DNA of 64,000 nt, taken from contig PNJV01000006.1 in NCBI GenBank assembly GCA_013822085.1, forward strand, positions 1 through 64,000, given 5' to 3'. The DNA comes from Isosphaera sp. GTDB lineage: Bacteria > Planctomycetota > Phycisphaerae > Phycisphaerales > UBA1924. Positions within the stretch are counted from its first letter, which is position 1. Each line of letters starts with the position of its first letter. Below are positions 58,675 to 64,000 of the stretch, in pieces. Both the position numbers and the translations under genes were made by a program. The notes below the pieces were generated by a model. The model had not been told where the DNA came from. It was given only the letters and a program-made list of their open reading frames with translations, and ran no database searches.

Positions 58675-61508
58675 ATGAACGCGTATGCACACGTGAGCCC
58701 GTCCCGAATCAAGCGGCACAAGCGCCGCGGATTCATCCTGGTCGTCTCCATGTCCGTCCTGGTGATCCTCGGCTCGCTGGCCGTCGCCGCGGCGATCATG
58801 AGCCAGGGCAACCTCCGCACCGCCGCCACCCAGGTCCAGGTCACCAGCGCCCTGTCGGCCGCCGAGGCCGGCATGCAGCTGGCCGAGTCGCGGCTCTCCG
58901 AGGCCGCACGCCGATTCGTCGTCCAGCCGGGCAGCATCAACGGCGCCTTCGGCACCGCCCTCTGGGACGGCACCTACACAAGCCAGGACGCCGTGAGCGT
59001 CACCCCCAACGAGAAGTTCTCCGAGAGCTCGCTCCCGCGCGGCATCGCCGAGGCGCTCGTCTCCATCCACAGCCACGACCAGAACGCCCTGGACGTCGAG
59101 GGCCTCCCCGCCCAGACCTCCCTGACCAACTCCCCGCTGGAGAACCTCCCCGAGGAGCTCCGCGCGAGAACTGGGTCCGCACCCCGGCGCTCCAGATCGC
59201 CGGCGACGACAGCCTGACCAACCCCGCCTTCTCCATCGCCTACGCGCCCCTGACCGACGGCTCGGGCGTCCGCGTCTTTGTCACCGGCTACGGCACCGTC
59301 GAGGAGTACCAGTCCAACGGCTCGGTCACCACCAAGACCGTCACCCGGACCATCTCCCGCGACTACCACGTCACCAAGCGCAACGAGTTCGCCATCATCT
59401 CCAACCCGCGCCTCCAGCTGGGCCGCAACGTCTCGGTCGTCGGCGACGTCGGCGTCCGCTACACCGACGTGAGCCAGATCAACGGCGACCCGATCGTCAT
59501 GCGCTCGGACTTCTTCGGCCTCGACCCCGCCCTGGACCGCAAGCTCGAGGACTTCTACAACGGCGTGCGCCAGTACGACCAGGACGGGGACAACCGCCTC
59601 CGCGTGAGCCACTCCGTCGAGAGCCAGGGCCTGCCCCCGGACTCGCGGGACTACGACGGCGACGACCGCGGCGACAACGCCTTTGCCGACATCACCGGCA
59701 CGGGCTACATCGACGAGTTCTCGGTCTTCCTGACCCACTACGCCGCCGAGTCGGGCTCCGTCGTCGGGCCCGCCGTGGTGACCCCCGCCAGCCCCAGCGC
59801 CTCGCAGGAGGCCAACTTCGCCGCCGACCTGGACCTGTTCCTGCTCGTCGACCAGGCCGTGCCCGACCGCAACCGCAACGGGGTCTCCGGCTTCGAGGAC
59901 GAGAACCACAACAACCGCCTCGACGCCGGCGAGACCTTCCTCGACCGCGACCCGCTCACGGGCGTCTACTCCGACGTCCAGGCCGGCTGGGCCGACGGCG
60001 AGCTGGACCGCTACGACGGGTACAACAAGGTCCGCGGCACCGTCTACCTGCGCTCGGGCTTTGGCGCCTGGGAGTCGGCCCGCGGGCAGGGCATCCACAG
60101 CCTGATCCGCGGCTCGATCCGCCCGGCCACCGGCCGCCCGGCCATCGTCTTTGGCGCCTCGGGCTCCGTGCTGCCCGACCTGAGCCTCTCGACGTTCACC
60201 TCCAACGACGCCCAGTTCCGCGCCCTGGCCGACGGGCTCCCCTTCGAGCAGCAGGTCGCCGCGCAGATCGGCACCAGCGCCGCCCAGCTCTCGGCCTACG
60301 ACCCCCGCTCGGCCGCCGCCGGCACGCCCAGGTACTTCGACGAGTCCCAGCCCAACTCCCTCTACCGCGAGCTGACGGGCCACAACGGCACCGAGCCCGT
60401 CCCCTTCCAGGGCCCCACCGTGGTCGACTACTACAAGCGCCCGCGCTTCGAGAACATGGTCTTCCACGACGTGGTCATCCCCAAGGGCCTCAACGCCCTC
60501 TTCGTCAACTGCACCTTCGTCGGCGTCACCTTCGTCGACACCACCGCCGACAACGTGCACGACAACTGGGGCCTCTACGGCCGGGCCACGCTCAACGCGG
60601 CCACCGGCGAGCCCGAGGTCAACCGCGTCCCGCTGGACAAGTCCGACTTCCCGCGCTTCACCACCGGCCGCGTCCAGGACGGCCCGGTCAACTACGACGA
60701 GTTCGCCGACCCGCTGGTCGTCAACGGCCAGGTCCTCCTGGGCGACGACCGCGACACCAAGGAGCTCTCCAACAACGTCCGCTTCCACGACTGCACCGTC
60801 GTCGGCTCGATCGTCACGGCGACGCCCAATGTCTTCTCCCACTCGCGCAACAAGCTCCAGTTCACCGGCTCGACGAGCTTCTCCGAGTCCCACCCCGTCG
60901 AGCCGAGCAACGCCGAGCTCAACCCGCGCACCGAGCAGCTCGACTTCATCCGCCGCACCTCCCTCATGGCCCCGAACTTCTCCGTCGAGATCGGCCAGTT
61001 CAACGCCGTCACCGAGCACTGGGCCCTGAGCGGCAACCCGGGCCGGGCCCAGAACATCCACCTCCAGGGCACCCTCGTCGCCGGCGTCATGGACATCCGC
61101 GGCAACGCCGACATCGACGGCTCGCTGATCCTGACCTTCAACCCCGTCCGCGGCCAGGCCCCGCTGGTCAACATGGGCCGCCCCGCCGGCAACCCCGCCA
61201 GCTTCAACGCCACCATCGGCTACTTCGGCGCCGAGAACGGCGACCGCGAGTCCGTCGAGCCCTCGCTCATGCCCCGCGTCGGGACCACCCTCATCGCCGG
61301 CTGGGACCTCGACGGCGACGGCCTGATCGACGTCACCTCCGACCAGTCGCTCTCGAGCTCGCAGCAGTCGGCGGCCATCCCCGTCCCCTTCCACGGCTTT
61401 GGCCGGGTGAGCGTCCACGCCCAGCCCGAGCGCGCCCTGCCCGACGGCATCGGCCTGCCCCTGAGCGTCGTCTCCGTCAAGGGCTCCTACCGCGAGGGCA
61501 GCAACTAA
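58675..61508 (+). pseudogene. PilX-like pilus assembly protein, apparent 1-bp frameshift near 59166 splits the ORF (58675-59217 and about 59163-61508)
   Basis: N-part RRGFILVVSMSVLVILGSLAVAAAIMSQG; inserting one G in cgcgcg|ag restores ELRAENWVRTPALQIAGDDSLTNPAF and joins both frames. Confidence 0.75.
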
Positions 61509-61575
61509 CGCCCCACCCGGCGGGCACCCTCATGCCCAGCACCCACCGGTGCTGACGCCCGCCGACCGTTCGTCC

Positions 61576-61609
61576 GCCCCGTCGGGCCCACACGCCCGAC
61601 GGGGCTTTT
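61576..61609 (+). terminator. intrinsic terminator downstream of PilX-like gene
   Basis: perfect 12-bp stem gccccgtcgggc-ccacac-gcccgacggggc followed by tttt. Confidence 0.85.
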
Positions 61610-61729
61610 CCAAGGGCCTCCTTCGGCCCTCCCCACACTCCCTACCGCCCACCCCCCTATTCCTTACCGCCCCTGAACGCCCACCGCTCCCATCCCCACC
61701 ACCGCGCCACGCGCACGGGAACACCGCCC

Positions 61730-62515
61730 ATGCTCACCCGACTCGCTGTTCCCACGCCCAGCGCCCACGCCACGCCCGCGCAATGCACGCGGGCACATTC
61801 TTCGGGGGCACCCAGGGCCGTGCGCCGGGCCCTCCGCCGGGGCTTCACGGTGCTCGAGCTGCTCCTGGGCCTTGCCATCTCGGCCCTGCTCATGGCCGCG
61901 TCGGTGGTCTCCATCGACTTCCTGTTCAACCGCTACACCACCATCGCCGACTCAGCCCAGACGCAGATCACCGCGCGGGTGGTCATCCACCGCATGCTCA
62001 CGATGGTCCGCACGGGGTCCTCGTTCCTGCCCTACCCGGCCGACATCACCGACCCGGACCACTGGCGCACGCCCTGGAACGAGATCGAGTTCCTCACGCT
62101 GGACACCCCCGAGGCGACCGAGCGCGTCCGCATCGAGCGCCGGGCCTCGGCCACCACCGAGGTCGAGGGCGTCACCCAGGAGCTGCGCGGGCCCTTCACG
62201 CTCTGGCTCATCACCACGCGCACCGACGAGAACGGCCTGCGTCTGACCGAGGTCCCGCTCCTGGACGGCGTCGAGCGCGCCGACTTCTTCCTGCAGTACG
62301 AGCTGGGCAACCGCCTGGTCCGGGCCACCTTCGACCTGACCGTCCGCCCCGTGGGCAACGTCGAGGCCTACTTCGACGACGGCTCGGGCGCCTGGCGCAC
62401 GACCGTGCTCGACGCCAACGGCACGCCCATCGACAACCAGCTGACCACGGCCACGCGGGAGCGGCCGCAGTCGGTCAGGATCGTCGCCTCAGCGGTCCCC
62501 CAGAACGTCGAGTAA
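61730..62515 (+). CDS. PilW-like prepilin-type cleavage/methylation protein
   Basis: RRGFTVLELLLGLAISALLMAASVVSIDFLF class III prepilin signal with Glu+5. Confidence 0.85.
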   Translation: MLTRLAVPTPSAHATPAQCTRAHSSGAPRAVRRALRRGFTVLELLLGLAISALLMAASVVSIDFLFNRYTTIADSAQTQITARVVIHRMLTMVRTGSSFLPYPADITDPDHWRTPWNEIEFLTLDTPEATERVRIERRASATTEVEGVTQELRGPFTLWLITTRTDENGLRLTEVPLLDGVERADFFLQYELGNRLVRATFDLTVRPVGNVEAYFDDGSGAWRTTVLDANGTPIDNQLTTATRERPQSVRIVASAVPQNVE

Positions 62516-62553
62516 ACCACCCACCGCCTGCCCGTGTCCCTGCCGGCCGGGAG

Positions 62554-63570
62554 TCACGCCGGCTCCGCTCGCCGCATCGACTCGACCGCCGCGGGGATCT
62601 CGGCCAGCAGGTCCGTGGCGAGCATCCCGCCGGTGCAACCGCTGCGCGCCCGCCAGGCGTCGGCCGCTGCCGCGTGGGCGCTCACGCCGGCGCAGGCGGC
62701 CTGGAAGAGGTCCAACGGGCGATCCGGGCTGACCGGCGCCGTGCGGCCGCTGCGCATCGAGGCCAGCGTGTACAGGTCGGCACGCGGCGCCGCCAGCACG
62801 TGCTGGGCCACGATGCCCGCGATCACCCCCGCCAGCACGTCGCCGGTGCCCGCCGTGGCCAGCCACGGCCCGCCGCCCTGGCAGACGTAGCTCCGCAGGC
62901 CGTCGGTCACCACCGTGCCGCGGCCCTTGAGCACCACCACGCAGCCCAGCCGCCGGGCCAGCCCCGCGGCGGCCTCGAGCCGGCCCCCGGCCGTGTGCAG
63001 CTGGTGGCTCACCCGCAGGGCCTCGGCGAGCCGCTTGAACTCCCCCGGGTGCGGCGTGAGGACCACCGAGGCCCGCAGGTCCTGCCCCAGGCCGTTGATC
63101 ATCGCCAGGACGTTGATCGCGTCGGCGTCGGCGATCACGTGGGCCGTGCGCTGCACGATCGCCCGCAGCACCGCCGACTGCGCCCCGGCCCCCGTGCCCA
63201 GGCCCGGGCCGATCACCACCGCCTCAGCCGACGCTGCGCGGTCCACCGCCTGGGTGGCCAGGTGCGGCACCAGCTGCACCACGCCCTCGTGCTCGCGCAC
63301 GGGCATGGCGATGGCAGTGGCGCTGGGGGCCAGGCTCAGGCACGCGGCGACGATCGGCTCGGGCACCGCCAGCCTGGCCAGCCCCGCCCCGGCGCGCAGC
63401 GCGCCCAGCGCCGCAAGGGCTGGGGCCCCGGCCATGACCAGACCGTCCTCGTACGAGCCGCCGACGACGGCCACCGTCCCGAACGTCCCCTTGTGCCCGT
63501 CGAGCGGGCGGGCCGGCAGCGCCGGCGCGTGCGTCACTGGCTCGGTGCCGGCGGCGTCGTCGTAGCTCAC
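62554..63570 (-). CDS. nnrD: ADP-dependent NAD(P)H-hydrate dehydratase (GTG start)
   Basis: HKGTFGTVAVVGGSYEDGLVMAGAPALAALGALRAGAGLARLAVP; VLTPHPGEFKRLAEAL; VVVLKGRGTVVTDG; LATAGTGDVLAGVIAGIVAQ. Confidence 0.92.
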   Translation of the reverse strand: MSYDDAAGTEPVTHAPALPARPLDGHKGTFGTVAVVGGSYEDGLVMAGAPALAALGALRAGAGLARLAVPEPIVAACLSLAPSATAIAMPVREHEGVVQLVPHLATQAVDRAASAEAVVIGPGLGTGAGAQSAVLRAIVQRTAHVIADADAINVLAMINGLGQDLRASVVLTPHPGEFKRLAEALRVSHQLHTAGGRLEAAAGLARRLGCVVVLKGRGTVVTDGLRSYVCQGGGPWLATAGTGDVLAGVIAGIVAQHVLAAPRADLYTLASMRSGRTAPVSPDRPLDLFQAACAGVSAHAAAADAWRARSGCTGGMLATDLLAEIPAAVESMRRAEPA

Positions 63571-63589
63571 GCACGGAGCGTACGGCGGG

Positions 63590-63958
63590 TCACACCGCGG
63601 CCAGGTGGCGTGCCGTCGCCGTCTCGGGCGCGCGCGCCGAAGACGGGGCCCGATCGCCCCCGCCCGGCCCGGCGGCCCCCTCCTCCACGCGCACCACGCT
63701 AAGCCAGCGCCCGTCGCGCCCCATCTCCACGCCGTGGGCCGCGTAATCGGCCAGCCAGATCCCCTGGTCCACGCAATAGCAGAAGCGGTGCTCCCCCGCC
63801 GGCAGCGGGATCTCGATGTCCCACCACCCGGGGTTGACCCGCCGCAGCGCCACGGACTTGTTGCCCCAATCGGTGAAGTCACCGATCAGGTGCACGCTCG
63901 CCGCGTGCGGCAGATAGACACGGAACCGCGCCCGGCCTTCTCGATCGATAACGACCAT
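63590..63958 (-). CDS. stand-alone CBM48 / isoamylase N-terminal-like domain protein
   Basis: RARFRVYLPHAASVHLIGDFTDWGNKSVALRRVNPGWWDIEIPLPAGEHRFCYCVDQGIWLADYAAHGVEMGRDG. Confidence 0.78.
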   Translation of the reverse strand: MVVIDREGRARFRVYLPHAASVHLIGDFTDWGNKSVALRRVNPGWWDIEIPLPAGEHRFCYCVDQGIWLADYAAHGVEMGRDGRWLSVVRVEEGAAGPGGGDRAPSSARAPETATARHLAAV

Positions 63959-64000
63959 GGCTGAACCTCCGGCTGGATCTTTCGGCGTCGCAACTCCGCG

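Noticed and set aside
58974-61418. 814-aa antisense ORF over the PilX-like gene
   Set aside because: Val/Gly/Asp-biased antisense translation; the plus frame is structured and pilin-like

Overview
High-GC bacterial chromosomal window. Gene content and style (PEP-CTERM protein, lamin-tail protein, PpiD/SurA-like protein, CrtN/CrtP-type carotenoid genes) suggest Planctomycetota, possibly Phycisphaerae; this is inference only. The window is densely coding, about 48 confident or probable CDSs plus three tRNAs: Leu-TAA, Leu-CAA and Gln-CTG. I saw no rRNA, CRISPR array, phage or transposon. Main blocks: carA / priA / asnS; PagL-like protein, REC-GGDEF and Hpt; citrate synthase and TatA; a divergent carotenoid-type locus (two CrtI/CrtN-family desaturases/oxidases, an aldehyde dehydrogenase, an SDR); argC, SpoIIE-type phosphatase, PduO-type adenosyltransferase, recJ; an aminotransferase - acyltransferase - CrtQ-like glycosyltransferase operon; tig; a PEP-CTERM protein; a prolyl oligopeptidase; an ABC ATPase with a large membrane protein; rpmF-plsX-fabH-rpsR; rpsD; gdh; nadB; tatD-lgt; and a type IV pilus/T2SS-like block (pilT, pilC, PilV/PilX/PilW-like). 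The PilX-like gene carries an apparent 1-bp frameshift. The strongest candidates for follow-up are: (i) the split carotenoid locus with a 7-8-7 inverted repeat in its divergent promoter region, plus a nearby lipid/carotenoid-tailoring operon; (ii) the frameshifted, Ca-loop-rich PilX-like protein; (iii) dispersed G-run repeats that write Gly- or Pro-rich segments into unrelated proteins, including an identical 19-mer in priA and asnS; (iv) Cys-poor (zinc-free-type) S4, S18 and L32. Many long antisense ORFs in the supplied track are high-GC artefacts and were rejected. All functional calls come from reading translated motifs; no database search was run.
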